A stretch of 64,000 bases of DNA from Verrucomicrobiaceae bacterium (GTDB taxonomy: Bacteria > Verrucomicrobiota > Verrucomicrobiia > Verrucomicrobiales > Verrucomicrobiaceae), in NCBI GenBank assembly GCA_027484445.1, contig JAIXSY010000032.1:124001-188000 (forward strand). The letters are read 5' to 3'. A model generated the notes under the pieces. That model was not told where the DNA came from. It ran no database searches and saw only the letters and a list, made by a program, of their open reading frames with translations. Positions 36,767 to 46,934 of the stretch are shown here, in pieces. How positions within the stretch are numbered: position 1 is the stretch's first letter; the number at the start of each line of letters is the position of its first letter. Made by a program: the position numbers and the translations under genes.

Positions 36767-38200
36767 ATGAGCCGTCTGCTGATCCCCGCGTGCTTGGCCC
36801 TGATCTTCTCCGCGAGTCTTTCCGCGCGGGAATGGAAAAGCGCCGACGGTAGCCGCAGCCTCCAAGCAGACTTCGTCGCCATGAAGGACACTCAGGTACT
36901 CCTGCGCCTGCCGGATGGCAAAACCACCGTGCTTAGCCTCAGCGCGCTGTCTGGCGATGACGCCGAATTTGCCCGTCTCGCCCAGGCTAGCCTGACCGAT
37001 GCCGAAACGCTTGGGCCTCAGACCCTGGAGATACAAATTGTACTGGCCCAGGGTGCCATCGCCCGACTCGGCAGCAAGGCTCCCAGCCCAGACAGCCCGT
37101 GGATCTTTGCCGGAGAGACCCTCTACCTCCTACCCGGCGAGGAACCTTTTGAAAAAGGCATGCGACTGGAGGCACGCCTGCTTTTCCCCGCCGGTCAGCG
37201 CACCTTTGTGCCCCTAGATGCCGATCCGGTCGTCATCCGCGCCTGTGCCCTCACCCTAGACCAGGCTGCGGCCTCTGCCTTAGCGCTAAGACAAGCCGCA
37301 GGTGGCGACTCCACACGGCTCGCGCCACAGATCGCTGAACCCTTGGTGCAAATCATCACCACGCGCGGGCTCGCCATTCCGCTGGGAAAAGGTTACTACT
37401 TGGCAGAAAGCCGCCTGCTGAAAGGTGCTGCTAGCACCGTGCTGCATGAAAATGCCAAGGACTACCCCGTGAAGGTCATCAAGGAAGACCCTGGGCTCGG
37501 CCTCAGCCTGCTCCAGAGTGACTATCAGATGGAACCGGTGCGCCTGCTACCCCGCGAGCCAGCACAGATCGGCCAAAGCATCTTTGCCCTGTCCATCGGG
37601 CTCACCAGCACACGCAAAAACCTCGCGCCACCCTCACTTTCACGCGGCATTGTCAGTCAGGCTGGATCAGGCAGCCGATTTCAGCACGACGCTGCGATCG
37701 ATCCCGATTGCGTCGGCGGCTACCTGATGAATGACCGCTGGGAAGTGCTCGGCATCTTCTTCAGGCCCGAATCCCGGGTCGAAGTCCTCGGTTCCAGCTC
37801 AAAAACCAGCGCCAAGACGGTCGAAGCGAGCTCCGAACGCGTCGAGGTGCTGCACAGCCGCTCCATGGATCAAATGCTCTACGAAGGAGAAAAAGGAGCC
37901 CAGCGTCGGCTTTCAGGCATTCCCGCCCCCCGATCCGGCAGTCTCGGGAACACGCCCAAGGAAGTCATCGAACGTCTGCGAGACAGCACTGCGCTCCTCA
38001 TCTCCAGCCGAGAGGAAAAACGCGATCCCCCTGCGCGCAAAACGGCTGCCACCAGCGGCTCCACCCGCACCGATGACTCGGCCCCTGCCTTTAGCCTCAG
38101 TGGCTCCGGCATCCGGCACAATCGCAACTGCCGCTACTACAACGCGGCGAAAGCCTGCCAAGCCAGTGACGGCAAGCCCTGCAAACTCTGCGGCGGCTGA
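36767..38200 (+). CDS. Secreted protein with SHD1-like, trypsin-fold-like and Cys/His C-terminal domains
   Basis: 477 residues with signal peptide MSRLLIPACLALIFSASLSA. Residues about 23-66 (REWKSADGSRSLQADFVAMK, DTQVLLRLPDGKTTVLSLSA) match an SHD1-like domain, common in Planctomycetes and Verrucomicrobia. The middle, about 190-330, reads like a trypsin-type fold: a His-free catalytic region, IPLGKGYYLAES, then DCVGGYLMNDRWEVLGIFF where a serine protease has GDSGGP. The nucleophile Ser is replaced by Cys/Val, so it is probably not an active protease. The end, IRHNRNCRYYNAAKACQASD and GKPCKLCGG, has the HxxxC-x(n)-CxxC pattern of a small metal-binding tail found in these phyla. Confidence 0.7.
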   Translation: MSRLLIPACLALIFSASLSAREWKSADGSRSLQADFVAMKDTQVLLRLPDGKTTVLSLSALSGDDAEFARLAQASLTDAETLGPQTLEIQIVLAQGAIARLGSKAPSPDSPWIFAGETLYLLPGEEPFEKGMRLEARLLFPAGQRTFVPLDADPVVIRACALTLDQAAASALALRQAAGGDSTRLAPQIAEPLVQIITTRGLAIPLGKGYYLAESRLLKGAASTVLHENAKDYPVKVIKEDPGLGLSLLQSDYQMEPVRLLPREPAQIGQSIFALSIGLTSTRKNLAPPSLSRGIVSQAGSGSRFQHDAAIDPDCVGGYLMNDRWEVLGIFFRPESRVEVLGSSSKTSAKTVEASSERVEVLHSRSMDQMLYEGEKGAQRRLSGIPAPRSGSLGNTPKEVIERLRDSTALLISSREEKRDPPARKTAATSGSTRTDDSAPAFSLSGSGIRHNRNCRYYNAAKACQASDGKPCKLCGG

Positions 38201-38354
38201 TTTGAGCGACTTCAGCAGCAGGCGCGCCTCACTTGGGCGCAGGATTTTCGCCCACGCGGGCGTTCCCTGCTAGCTTCAGCAACGATTTTGGCCCGCACTC
38301 GTGTCTTGCATCCTGCAGTCAACTCGCCAAAATGCGTGCCCTTTTTGCACTAAA

Positions 38355-41300
38355 ATGACCACCTCAGGACTTCCCCAAAACGGTCTCCCGCCCGCTCAGG
38401 GCCTTTATGATCCGCGCCACGAGCACGATGCGTGTGGCGTGGGCTTTGTCTGCCACCTGAAGGGGAAAAAATCCCACAAGATCGTCTCCGACGCGCTTCA
38501 GATCCTGGAAAACCTGGATCACCGGGGAGCCTGCGTGGAAGAAAACACTGGAGACGGTGCCGGTATCCTGCTGCAGCTGCCGCACAGTTTCCTCACCAAA
38601 GCCGCCCAAGCTGCGGGGTTCGACCTGCCTGCCGAAGGTCACTACGGTGCTTCGAACCTTTTCGTCTCCAAGGACGCCCAGGTGCGCCAGCAGGTGAAGG
38701 GCATTTTTGAAAAGATCTGCCAGGAAGAGGGCTGCCCCGTCATCGGCTGGCGCGACATTCCCACCGACAACGCCACGCTCGGCAAGTCCGCGAAGGCCAG
38801 TGAGCCCTTCAACCTTCAGGTCTTCATCCAGCGCGGCGAAAAACTGGCTGACGAGGCCGCCTTTGAGCGCAAGCTCTACGTCATCCGCAAGCTGGCCCAT
38901 ACCCAGATCCGGGCCACCAAGATCGACCCTTGCTGGTATGCCCCCAGCATGAGCTGCCGCACGCTGGTTTACAAAGGCATGCTCACCCCCCATCAAGTGG
39001 GCGCTTACTTCCTGGACCTGCGCGATGAGGACATGACCTCCGCCCTCGGCCTGGTGCATTCCCGCTTCTCCACGAACACCTTCCCGAGCTGGGAGCGCTC
39101 GCACCCTTACCGCTACATCGCCCACAATGGCGAGATCAACACGCTGCGTGGCAACATCAACTGGATGCACGCACGCCAGTCGCTGTTCGCCTCCGAACTC
39201 TTCGGCGAGGACATCCACAAGATCAAACCCGTCATCAACATCGACGGCTCCGACTCGACCATCTTTGACAACACGCTGGAGTTGATGGTGCTCGCGGGCC
39301 GCAGTCTGCCTCATGCGATGATGATGATGATTCCCGAACCGTGGAGCGGCCACGAGTCGATGAGCGAGTCGAAGAAGGCCTTTTACGAATACCACAGCTG
39401 CCTCATGGAGCCTTGGGACGGCCCTGCGTCCGTCGCTTTCACCGATGGCACGATGATGGGCGCGACGCTGGACCGTAACGGCCTGCGCCCTTCCCGTTAC
39501 TACGTGACGCACGATGACTTTGTGATCATGGGCTCCGAAGCCGGCGTGCTTCCCGTCGATCCCGCCAATGTGAAGCTCAAAGGCCGCCTACAGCCAGGCA
39601 AGATGTTCATCGTGAACATGAAGGAAGGCCGCATTGTGCCCGATGAGGAGATCAAGGAGCAGATCGCCTCAGAAAAACCTTACCGTGAGTGGCTCGACAA
39701 GAATCTGGTCAAACTGGCTGACATCGCTGATGGCGAGCCCTGCCCGCTGCCGGATCACAAAACCATGCTCCAGCGCCAGCAGGCCTTTGGTTACACCTGG
39801 GAAGACCTGCGCATGCTCATGGTGCCGATGGCACGTGATGGCGTGGAGGCTGTGGGCTCGATGGGCACGGACATCCCGATCGCGGTGCTCTCAAACAAGG
39901 CGAAACTCCTTTACGACTACTTCAAGCAGCTCTTCGCGCAGGTGACGAACCCGCCGATTGACTGCATCCGCGAAGAAATCGTCACGTCGCCCATCACGAC
40001 CATCGGTCGCGAGGGCAACCTGCTCGATCCGAAGCCGGAAAGCTGCCATTTGATCGAGCTGAAGACGCCGATCCTCAGCAACGAGGAGCTCGCGAAGCTC
40101 AAAGGCATCGCTAGCGGCGAATTTGCCTCCGCGACGCTCGACATCACCTTTGACCCGAAAAAGGGCGCGAAGGGCCTCGAAGCCGCGATGGACGCACTTT
40201 GCGCCCAGGCGGACGATTTGATCAAACAAGGCCGCAACATCCTCATTTTGACGGATCGCGGCGTTTCGGCCGAGAAGGCTCCGATCCCGGCTTTGCTGGC
40301 CGTAGGCGGTCTGCACCATCATTTGATCCGCAAGGGCACCCGCACGCAGTGCGACATCGTGCTCGAGTCCGGTGAACCGCGCGAAGTGCATCACTTCTGC
40401 ACGCTGATCGGTTTCGGCTGCGGCGCGATCAATCCTTACCTCGCCTTTGAAACGCTCGACGACATGATCCGCCAGGGTCTGCTCGTGAACGTGGACCATA
40501 AGAAGGCGGTTTATAACTTCATCAAGGCCGCCACGAAGGGCGTGATCAAGGTGGCGTCGAAAATCGGCATCTCCACGATGCAGAGCTACCGCGGTGCGCA
40601 GATCTTTGAAGCCGTCGGCCTCAGCAAGAGCGTGGTGGACAAGTATTTCACCTGGACCGCGACTCGCGTGGAAGGCAGCGACATCAATGTGATCGCCGAA
40701 GAAGCCATTCAGCGTCACATGCGCGGCTTCCCGGATCGCGATTCGCAGGTGCATGCGCTCGACGTGGGCGGTGACTACCAGTGGCGCAAAGAAGGTGAGG
40801 CTCACCTTTTCAATCCGCTGACCATCCACACGCTGCAAAAGGCGGTGCGCACGGGCAATTACGACACCTTCAAGCAATACACCGCGCTGGTGAACACGCA
40901 GGTGAAGCAGTTCTACACGCTGCGCGGCCTGCTCGACTTCAAGTCGCAGACTCCGGTGCCGATCGAAGAGGTCGAGAGCGTCGATAGCATCATGAAGCGC
41001 TTCAAAACGGGCGCGATGAGCTACGGCTCGATCTCCAGCGAAGCGCATGAAGCTCTCGCCATCGCCATGAACCGCGTGGGCGGCAAATCGAACACCGGTG
41101 AAGGTGGCGAAGACCCTGCCCGCTACACGTGGACGAATGAAAAAGGCGATTCGAAGAACAGCGCCATCAAGCAGGTCGCATCGGGCCGCTTTGGTGTGAC
41201 GAGCCTTTATTTGAGCCAGGCCCGCGAAATCCAGATCAAGATGGCCCAGGGCGCGAAGCCCGGTGAAGGCGGCCAGCTTCCTGGATCGAAGGTGTATCCC

Positions 41301-42956
41301 TGGATCGCGAAGGTGCGCGGCTCCACGCCGGGCGTCGGCCTCATCTCGCCACCTCCGCATCACGACATCTACTCCATCGAGGACCTTGCCCAGCTCATCC
41401 ACGACCTGAAAAACGCGAACCGCGCCGCACGCATCAGCGTGAAGCTCGTTTCGGAAGTCGGTGTCGGCACCATCGCCGCCGGTGTGGCGAAGGCGCACAG
41501 CGATGTGGTGCTCATCTCCGGTTACGATGGCGGCACGGGTGCCTCGCCGCAGACCAGCGTGAAGCACGCGGGCCTGCCGTGGGAACTCGGTCTCGCTGAA
41601 ACGCATCAGACTTTGCTCCTGAACAACCTGCGCTCGAAGATCGTCGTCGAGGCCGATGGCCAGATGAAGACCGGTCGCGATGTCGTCATCGCCGCGCTGC
41701 TCGGTGCGGAGGAGTTTGGCTTTGCCACCGCTCCGCTTGTGACGCTGGGCTGCATCATGATGCGCGTCTGCCATCTGAATACCTGCCCCGTCGGTGTCGC
41801 CACGCAGAACCCGGAACTCCGCGCGAAATTCAACGGCGATCCCGAATACGCCGCCAACTTCATGCGCTTCATCGCTCAAGAAGTCCGCGAACTCATGGCG
41901 CAGCTCGGTTTCCGCAAGCTGGAGGAAATGGTCGGCCGCGTCGATGTGCTCGAACCCCGTCAAGCCGTCGATCATTGGAAAGCTCGCGGCATTGACCTCA
42001 GCAACCTGCTTTACCGTCCGAACGTCGGCCCCGAAGTCGGCACTTTCTGCACGGAAGCGCAGGATCACGGCATCGACCGCAGCCTCGACATCACCACACT
42101 GCTGCCGCTTTGCCAACCGGCCATCGAGAAGGGCGAAAAAGTCACCGCCACGCTGCCGATCCGCAACGTCAACCGCACCGTCGGCACCATCCTCGGCAAC
42201 GAGATCACCAAGAAGCACTGGCACGGCCTGCCGGACGACACTGTGCATCTCAAGTTCAACGGCAGCGCGGGTCAGAGCTTCGGCGCCTTCATTCCGAAGG
42301 GCGTCACGCTCGAAATCTCCGGCGATGCGAACGACTACGTCGGCAAGGGCATGAGCGGCGGACGCATCATCGTCTATCCGCCGGAAGGCAGCACCTTTGC
42401 CGCCGAGGAAAACATCATCGCGGGCAATACCGCGCTGTATGGTGCCACGGCCGGCCAGCTCTTCCTGCGCGGTGTCGCTGGTGAGCGCTTCGCGGTGCGA
42501 AACAGCGGCGTCGATGCCGTCGTCGAAGGCGTGGGCGACCACGGCTGCGAATACATGACCGGCGGACGCGTCGTCGTGCTCGGCACCACGGGCCGCAACT
42601 TCGCCGCGGGCATGTCCGGCGGTATCGCCTACGTGCTCGATGAGAAGGGCGACTTCGCCACCCGATGCAACACCAGCATGAGCGACCTCTTTGCCCTCGA
42701 AGACCAGGCCGAGATCGACAGCCTCTACGAGCTGATCAAGCAGCACGCCGAGGCCACGAAGAGCCAGAAGGCCTTCAAAGTGCTCGCCCTCTGGGAGCAG
42801 AGCGTGAAGCAGTTCGTCAAAGTCCTGCCGCGCGACTACGCCCGCGTGCTCAAAGCCCTCGACAAAGCCAAAGCCGACGGCCTCACCGGCGACGACGCCC
42901 TCATCGCCGCCTTTGAAAGCAATTCGAAGGACGCCTCCCGCGTCGGTGGAGGTTAA
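38355..42956 (+). CDS. gltB: Glutamate synthase (NADPH) large subunit
   Basis: 1,533 residues from ATG 38355 (a GTG at 38301 adds no family sequence). With GltD it makes two glutamates from glutamine and 2-oxoglutarate. The N-terminal glutaminase has its catalytic Cys after a short propeptide, in [18 protein letters not shown]. The central and FMN-binding domains run from about residue 450 on; [20 protein letters not shown] and GGDDPARYT-type loops lie near 900. The Fe-S Cys residues are in [20 protein letters not shown] near 1,130. The C-terminal beta-helix (GxxG repeats, [31 protein letters not shown]) is complete. gltD follows, but only after a hicBA insertion. Confidence 0.98.
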   Translation: MTTSGLPQNGLPPAQGLYDPRHEHDACGVGFVCHLKGKKSHKIVSDALQILENLDHRGACVEENTGDGAGILLQLPHSFLTKAAQAAGFDLPAEGHYGASNLFVSKDAQVRQQVKGIFEKICQEEGCPVIGWRDIPTDNATLGKSAKASEPFNLQVFIQRGEKLADEAAFERKLYVIRKLAHTQIRATKIDPCWYAPSMSCRTLVYKGMLTPHQVGAYFLDLRDEDMTSALGLVHSRFSTNTFPSWERSHPYRYIAHNGEINTLRGNINWMHARQSLFASELFGEDIHKIKPVINIDGSDSTIFDNTLELMVLAGRSLPHAMMMMIPEPWSGHESMSESKKAFYEYHSCLMEPWDGPASVAFTDGTMMGATLDRNGLRPSRYYVTHDDFVIMGSEAGVLPVDPANVKLKGRLQPGKMFIVNMKEGRIVPDEEIKEQIASEKPYREWLDKNLVKLADIADGEPCPLPDHKTMLQRQQAFGYTWEDLRMLMVPMARDGVEAVGSMGTDIPIAVLSNKAKLLYDYFKQLFAQVTNPPIDCIREEIVTSPITTIGREGNLLDPKPESCHLIELKTPILSNEELAKLKGIASGEFASATLDITFDPKKGAKGLEAAMDALCAQADDLIKQGRNILILTDRGVSAEKAPIPALLAVGGLHHHLIRKGTRTQCDIVLESGEPREVHHFCTLIGFGCGAINPYLAFETLDDMIRQGLLVNVDHKKAVYNFIKAATKGVIKVASKIGISTMQSYRGAQIFEAVGLSKSVVDKYFTWTATRVEGSDINVIAEEAIQRHMRGFPDRDSQVHALDVGGDYQWRKEGEAHLFNPLTIHTLQKAVRTGNYDTFKQYTALVNTQVKQFYTLRGLLDFKSQTPVPIEEVESVDSIMKRFKTGAMSYGSISSEAHEALAIAMNRVGGKSNTGEGGEDPARYTWTNEKGDSKNSAIKQVASGRFGVTSLYLSQAREIQIKMAQGAKPGEGGQLPGSKVYPWIAKVRGSTPGVGLISPPPHHDIYSIEDLAQLIHDLKNANRAARISVKLVSEVGVGTIAAGVAKAHSDVVLISGYDGGTGASPQTSVKHAGLPWELGLAETHQTLLLNNLRSKIVVEADGQMKTGRDVVIAALLGAEEFGFATAPLVTLGCIMMRVCHLNTCPVGVATQNPELRAKFNGDPEYAANFMRFIAQEVRELMAQLGFRKLEEMVGRVDVLEPRQAVDHWKARGIDLSNLLYRPNVGPEVGTFCTEAQDHGIDRSLDITTLLPLCQPAIEKGEKVTATLPIRNVNRTVGTILGNEITKKHWHGLPDDTVHLKFNGSAGQSFGAFIPKGVTLEISGDANDYVGKGMSGGRIIVYPPEGSTFAAEENIIAGNTALYGATAGQLFLRGVAGERFAVRNSGVDAVVEGVGDHGCEYMTGGRVVVLGTTGRNFAAGMSGGIAYVLDEKGDFATRCNTSMSDLFALEDQAEIDSLYELIKQHAEATKSQKAFKVLALWEQSVKQFVKVLPRDYARVLKALDKAKADGLTGDDALIAAFESNSKDASRVGGG

Positions 42957-43000
42957 AAATTGGTCTTTTGAGATTCTTTTCCGTCCATTAAACTGTCATC

Positions 43001-43252
43001 ATGATCACAAGCTACATCACTGCTGCGATGCATGAGGCTCAGTACGAGCTCATGGAAGACGGTCGTTTTTTTGGCAGCATCCCATCCTGCAAAGGTTGCT
43101 GGGCGGATGGAGACACCTTGGAGGCTTGCCGTGATGAACTGGCAAGTGTGCTTGAGGACTGGCTTCTGCTTGGAATTCAAATGGGCCACCGAATCCCTGT
43201 GCTTGCGGGAATTGACCTCAACCCTCAACCCGTCAATGCCGAAGCCTATTAG
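43001..43252 (+). CDS. hicB: HicB-family antitoxin
   Basis: 83 residues, from ATG 43001. It has the HicB degenerate RNase H-like fold: YELMEDGRFFGSIPSCKGCW, ADGDTLEACRDELASVLEDW and LLLGIQMGHRIPVLAGI, close to the typical EDGxYxAxIPxLxGxxAxGxTxEEAxxNLxEAIE plan. There is no C-terminal DNA-binding extension, so it is a short HicB. It overlaps hicA by 17 bases. In HicBA pairs HicB neutralises the mRNA-cleaving HicA toxin and may repress the pair. Confidence 0.88.
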   Translation: MITSYITAAMHEAQYELMEDGRFFGSIPSCKGCWADGDTLEACRDELASVLEDWLLLGIQMGHRIPVLAGIDLNPQPVNAEAY

Positions 43253-43451
43253 CCGCCGAGAGCTGATTCGACGGCTCCAGATGTTGGGGTGGGAGGGACC
43301 TAGGCCGCGTGGCTCTCACATGTCGATGGTCAAAGGAGAAGAACGCCTTTTCATTCCCAACCCACACGGTAAAGACATCGACTGGACCCTCACCAAACGC
43401 ATCCTCAAACAAGCCGGTATTGATCCCAACGAGTGGGACAAACTCGCCTGA
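43236..43451 (+). CDS. hicA: HicA-family mRNA interferase toxin
   Basis: 71 residues from ATG 43236, inside the end of hicB. The dsRBD-like HicA fold is clear: [40 protein letters not shown] and [16 protein letters not shown]. The catalytic His of the family lies in RGSHMSM. The order here is antitoxin first, toxin second, which is the less common hicBA order. The pair occupies the gap between gltB and gltD; both genes are intact. Confidence 0.9.
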   Translation: MPKPISRRELIRRLQMLGWEGPRPRGSHMSMVKGEERLFIPNPHGKDIDWTLTKRILKQAGIDPNEWDKLA

Positions 43452-43497
43452 AGCATCACTCCTCACGCTCCACCTTTCACTGCAAGACACAACAGAC

Positions 43498-44976
43498 ATG
43501 GGAAAACCAACCGGCTTCATCGAATTCGAACGCGAACTTCCTTCTGACCGCGATCCGCTTGAGCGCATCAAGGACTGGAAGGAGTTTCATCTCCATCTGC
43601 CTGAAGACCGCCTGAAGAAGCAGGGCGCCCGCTGCATGGACTGCGGCATCCCCTTCTGCCACAGCGGCACGCTCATCAGCGGCATGGCCTCCGGCTGCCC
43701 GATCAACAACCTCATCCCCGAGTGGAATGACCTGATCTTCCGCGGCCTTTGGAAAGAAGCGCTCGACCGTCTGCACAAGACGAACAACTTCCCCGAATTC
43801 ACCGGCCGCGTCTGCCCTGCCCCGTGCGAAGGCTCCTGCGTGCTCGGCATCAACAACCCGCCCGTCACGATCAAGAACATCGAAGTCTCGATCATCGACA
43901 AAGGCTGGGAAGAAGGCTGGGTGAAGCCCGAGCCGCCTGAAAAGCGCACCGGCAAAAAAGTTGCCGTCATTGGCTCCGGCCCTGCCGGCCTCAGCGCCGC
44001 CGCGCAGCTCAACAAAGCCGGCCACACCGTCACCGTTTTCGAGCGTGCCGACCGTCCCGGCGGCCTCCTCATGTATGGCATCCCCAACATGAAGCTCGAC
44101 AAGAAGGAAGTCGTCCTCCGCCGCGTGAAGCTGCTCGAAGACGAAGGCGTCACCTTCAAATGCAACGTCAACGTTGGCACCGACATCACCGCCGAGCAGC
44201 TCCGCAAAGACTTCGACGCCATCATCGTCGCCACCGGAGCTACCAAACCGCGTGATTTGCCGATTCCCGGCCGCGAATTGAAGGGCATCCACTTCGCCAT
44301 GGACTTCCTCACCGCGAACACCAAGGCCGTGCTCGATCCTTCTGGCAAATACATCACCGCCGACGGCAAGGACGTCGTCATCATCGGCGGTGGCGACACC
44401 GGCACCGACTGCGTCGGCACCAGCCTGCGTCACGGCTGCAAAACCGTCACGCAACTCGAAATCATGGCCAAACCGCCCATGACCCGCGCCGCGAACAATC
44501 CGTGGCCCGAATGGCCCAAGACCTACAAGATGGACTACGGCCAGGAAGAAGCCGCCGCCAAGTTCGGCGATGATCCCCGCGTCTATCTCACCACCGCCAC
44601 CCACTTCGAAGGCGATGCCGATGGCAACGTGAAGGCCGTCCATGTCGTCGATGTCGAGTGGAAGAAAGATGAAAAAGGCAACTTCGGCCCGCAGAAGGTC
44701 GCCGGCACCGAAAAAGTCCTCCCCGCGCAGCTCGTCCTTCTCGCCATGGGCTTCCTCGGCCCCGAGCAGCCCCTCGTCGAGGCCCTCAAGCTCGAAACCG
44801 ATCCCCGCAGCAACATCAAAGCCGAGCACGAGAAATACACCACCAGCATCCCCGGCGTCTTCGCCGCCGGCGACTGCCGCCGTGGCCAATCCCTCGTCGT
44901 CTGGGCCTTTAACGAAGGCCGCGGCGCCGCGAGAGAGTGCGACCGCTTCCTCATGGGCGCGACGAGTTTGCCGTGA
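43498..44976 (+). CDS. gltD: Glutamate synthase small subunit
   Basis: 492 residues from ATG 43498 (the frame is open further upstream through hicA, but family similarity begins [15 protein letters not shown]). It supplies electrons from NADPH to GltB through two Fe-S clusters and FAD. The N-terminal Cys ligands are [20 protein letters not shown], then [13 protein letters not shown] and [15 protein letters not shown]. Two nucleotide-binding motifs follow, [20 protein letters not shown] and [20 protein letters not shown]. The separation from gltB by hicBA is unusual; it may still be in one transcript. Confidence 0.97.
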   Translation: MGKPTGFIEFERELPSDRDPLERIKDWKEFHLHLPEDRLKKQGARCMDCGIPFCHSGTLISGMASGCPINNLIPEWNDLIFRGLWKEALDRLHKTNNFPEFTGRVCPAPCEGSCVLGINNPPVTIKNIEVSIIDKGWEEGWVKPEPPEKRTGKKVAVIGSGPAGLSAAAQLNKAGHTVTVFERADRPGGLLMYGIPNMKLDKKEVVLRRVKLLEDEGVTFKCNVNVGTDITAEQLRKDFDAIIVATGATKPRDLPIPGRELKGIHFAMDFLTANTKAVLDPSGKYITADGKDVVIIGGGDTGTDCVGTSLRHGCKTVTQLEIMAKPPMTRAANNPWPEWPKTYKMDYGQEEAAAKFGDDPRVYLTTATHFEGDADGNVKAVHVVDVEWKKDEKGNFGPQKVAGTEKVLPAQLVLLAMGFLGPEQPLVEALKLETDPRSNIKAEHEKYTTSIPGVFAAGDCRRGQSLVVWAFNEGRGAARECDRFLMGATSLP

Positions 44977-44992
44977 TGCTGTGTTTGGATGC

Positions 44993-45706
44993 ATGGACGA
45001 GAAAGGGGTAAATGAGCGTCTGGCTCTTCTTTATGAGGCAGAGTTAAGGCGTTGTATCGATACGTTAGACCATGTTCCTGACAGTGCTCATGGTGGACCT
45101 GCTCATCCTATGTTGATCCATGTTCCCGAGGGATACGTGGAGTCAAAGATGCGTGTTATGGTGTTCGGCCAGGAAACCAATGGGTGGGAAGAGACCTTAT
45201 CAGGCAAAAAGGACGTGACGTTTCTGCAAGCCATCTATCATGGCTTTCTGGAAAAAGGATTGAGGCATCGTGGCCCATATCTCAATGCCGTGAAGTCATT
45301 CCAACGACTGCTTTGTGAGTTGGAGCCAAGCTGCCAAATCGTCCTTAACAATGTCATTAAAATTGGCAAGGCGTGGAACAAGGGGCGTCCTCCAGATAGC
45401 GTGATTGAATGGCAAAGCCGCTGGTTTACACACGTCATCAAAGAAGAGTTGGAGTTACTTAAACCGCATTTGGTAATCTTTCTGTGCGGCCCAAATTATG
45501 ACCCGTTTATCAGGCGTGTCTTTCCTCAGGAGGTGACTTTCCAACCGCTGAACACGAGGGAGGTCAGGCAACTGGCAAGGGTAGTCGCGCCAGGGCATCT
45601 TCCATTGAACTCGTTTCGGACATATCACCCCAACTATGGCTACCGGCATGGTTTCACGAAGATTCAGGCTGAAATTGTGAGCGAAGTGTGTGGCTCGCCT
45701 GCTTGA
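44993..45706 (+). CDS. Unknown protein, possibly uracil-DNA-glycosylase-like fold
   Basis: 237 residues from ATG 44993, 16 bases after gltD. Three blocks recall the uracil-DNA glycosylase superfamily. The first is [16 protein letters not shown], at the place of the GxDPxP-type motif. The second is [19 protein letters not shown], a hydrophobic strand ending in a polar loop. The third is [16 protein letters not shown], at the place of the HPSP-type motif. The similarity is by eye and weak; the family is not certain. The gene is less GC-rich than gltD and lies next to toxin-antitoxin and defence genes, so it is plausibly acquired. Confidence 0.5.
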   Translation: MDEKGVNERLALLYEAELRRCIDTLDHVPDSAHGGPAHPMLIHVPEGYVESKMRVMVFGQETNGWEETLSGKKDVTFLQAIYHGFLEKGLRHRGPYLNAVKSFQRLLCELEPSCQIVLNNVIKIGKAWNKGRPPDSVIEWQSRWFTHVIKEELELLKPHLVIFLCGPNYDPFIRRVFPQEVTFQPLNTREVRQLARVVAPGHLPLNSFRTYHPNYGYRHGFTKIQAEIVSEVCGSPA

Positions 45707-45797
45707 ATTTTCATCGCCTGATCGAGCTGAACCGCCTTGAGGTGTTTGAAGAAAACTTTCCATTTTGCCCCAGAGACGAATGTGATAGCCTTCGTCC

Positions 45798-46040
45798 GTG
45801 ACCCTGACCCTCCCAGATGAGCCAGCCCTCGCCGCGTTTCGCGAGGATCAACTGCGGCTGGAGCTTGCCTGTGCGCTTTATTCGACCCGCGGCATCTCAC
45901 GAGGTCTGGCGGCCAAACTAGCGGGCTTGGATTCGGAGGCCTTTGAAGCCGAATTGCATGCCCGAAGCATCTCCAACGGCACCCAACCGTCCGATTTGGA
46001 TGCCGATCTTGCTGCTTTGGACCAACTGCTGAAAGCGTGA
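45798..46040 (+). CDS. UPF0175-family antitoxin-like protein
   Basis: 80 residues from GTG 45798 (no ATG is available upstream in frame). The block LRLELACALYSTRGISRGLA, AKLAGLDSEAFEAELHAR is the UPF0175 pattern, a helix-turn-helix-like fold that often pairs with a DUF3368 PIN-like protein. Its stop overlaps the start of that partner by 4 bases (GTGATCG context), so the two are translationally coupled. Confidence 0.83.
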   Translation: MTLTLPDEPALAAFREDQLRLELACALYSTRGISRGLAAKLAGLDSEAFEAELHARSISNGTQPSDLDADLAALDQLLKA

Positions 46041-46528
46041 TCGTTGTCGCTGACACCTCAGTGCTTTTGAACTTGGCGTTTTTTGGCCAGGAGAGCCTGC
46101 TGAGCAGCTTGTTCGGGGTCGTTCATGTTCCGGTCATGGTGGCTCAGGAGTTCTCCCGAATGGCGGCCAGTTCGGGCCGGTTTGCCGGCTTGAGTTTGCC
46201 AGCTTTTTGCCGAATCACGGCGATAAAACACATCCCTGCCGCCATCGCATCCGAACCACGGCTGGATCTTGGGGAAAGCGAGGCGCTGGCTCTCGCCCTG
46301 TCGATCAAGGCTGACGCCGTACTTTTGGATGAAGCAGCAGGCAGAGAGTGCGCCGCCTCCTTGGGGATGGTCGCGATTGGCACCTTGGGATTGCTTGTTC
46401 GGGCCAAAAACGACGGTCATTTAGCACGGGTCGCACCACTGCTCCGCTCGTTGCTCGTCGAAGGGCGTTTCCGTGTTTCTCCGGCACTCGTTCGAGCCAC
46501 CTTGGAACGAGCGGGCGAACTAGCATGA
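46037..46528 (+). CDS. DUF3368-family PIN-like toxin
   Basis: 163 residues. The N-terminus VVADTSVLLNLAFFGQESLL gives the PIN-domain Asp. LDLGESEALALALSIKADAV holds the Glu pair, and LLDEAAGRECAASLGMVAIG the second Asp and the usual GTLG strand. DUF3368 proteins are PIN-like ribonucleases paired with UPF0175. Here the pair is intact and probably functional. It starts the accessory stretch that continues into the defence island. Confidence 0.85.
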   Translation: MIVVADTSVLLNLAFFGQESLLSSLFGVVHVPVMVAQEFSRMAASSGRFAGLSLPAFCRITAIKHIPAAIASEPRLDLGESEALALALSIKADAVLLDEAAGRECAASLGMVAIGTLGLLVRAKNDGHLARVAPLLRSLLVEGRFRVSPALVRATLERAGELA

Positions 46529-46653
46529 AGTAAATGCAGGATATGCAGCGCCGCCCGAGAATACGGCCTCTTCCAGATGGGCGCGGTGAAGTTGCCGTGA
46601 TCGGCTGAAAAGCTTCCCGCGCCCAACAGAGCCGAATGCTCTAGTTAGCACAT

Positions 46654-46672
46654 TGTCACTCATCGTCCGTGG
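46654..46672 (+). promoter_or_regulatory. 19-base element before the XRE-methyltransferase operon (copy 1)
   Basis: TGTCACTCATCGTCCGTGG, 53 bases before the XRE start. Eighteen of 19 bases are identical to copy 2 at 49237. It is the likely operator of the XRE controller (inference). Confidence 0.65.
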
Positions 46673-46706
46673 CAGGATCGTCTGCATTTTTGGTATTTGG
46701 CTTAAA

Positions 46707-46934
46707 ATGCCAAAACGAGACCCCCTGCTCGTCAAACTCGGGCTTAGCCTGAAACGCCATCGTGAATCCGCCGGACACTCGCAAGAACATCTTGCCGAGC
46801 TCGCGGACATTGACCGCACCTACGTCAGTGACATTGAACGCGGGAACCGTAACCCCGGAATCAAGAACATCGCCCGTCTCGCGAAGGCACTGGGCATCAA
46901 GACCTCGGAACTCTGCGAGGGCGTGGACCTATGA
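46707..46934 (+). CDS. XRE-family controller protein of the methyltransferase operon
   Basis: 75 residues from ATG 46707 (an upstream TTG would extend it through the 19-base element and is unlikely). It is almost only a helix-turn-helix: LGLSLKRHRESAGHSQEHLA, ELADIDRTYVSDIERGNRNP, then IKNIARLAKALGIKTSEL. This is the size and form of the C (controller) proteins of restriction-modification operons, which bind dyads before their own gene and delay the toxic partner. It overlaps the methyltransferase start by 4 bases. The shared 19-base element upstream of this gene and of the ATPase operon supports that role. Confidence 0.85.
   Translation: MPKRDPLLVKLGLSLKRHRESAGHSQEHLAELADIDRTYVSDIERGNRNPGIKNIARLAKALGIKTSELCEGVDL

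Noticed and set aside
46653..46706. An 18-codon extension of the XRE controller giving MSLIVRGR.
   Set aside because: Its sequence is the 19-base element that also occurs before the ATPase operon, where it is not in frame; a regulatory reading fits both copies better.
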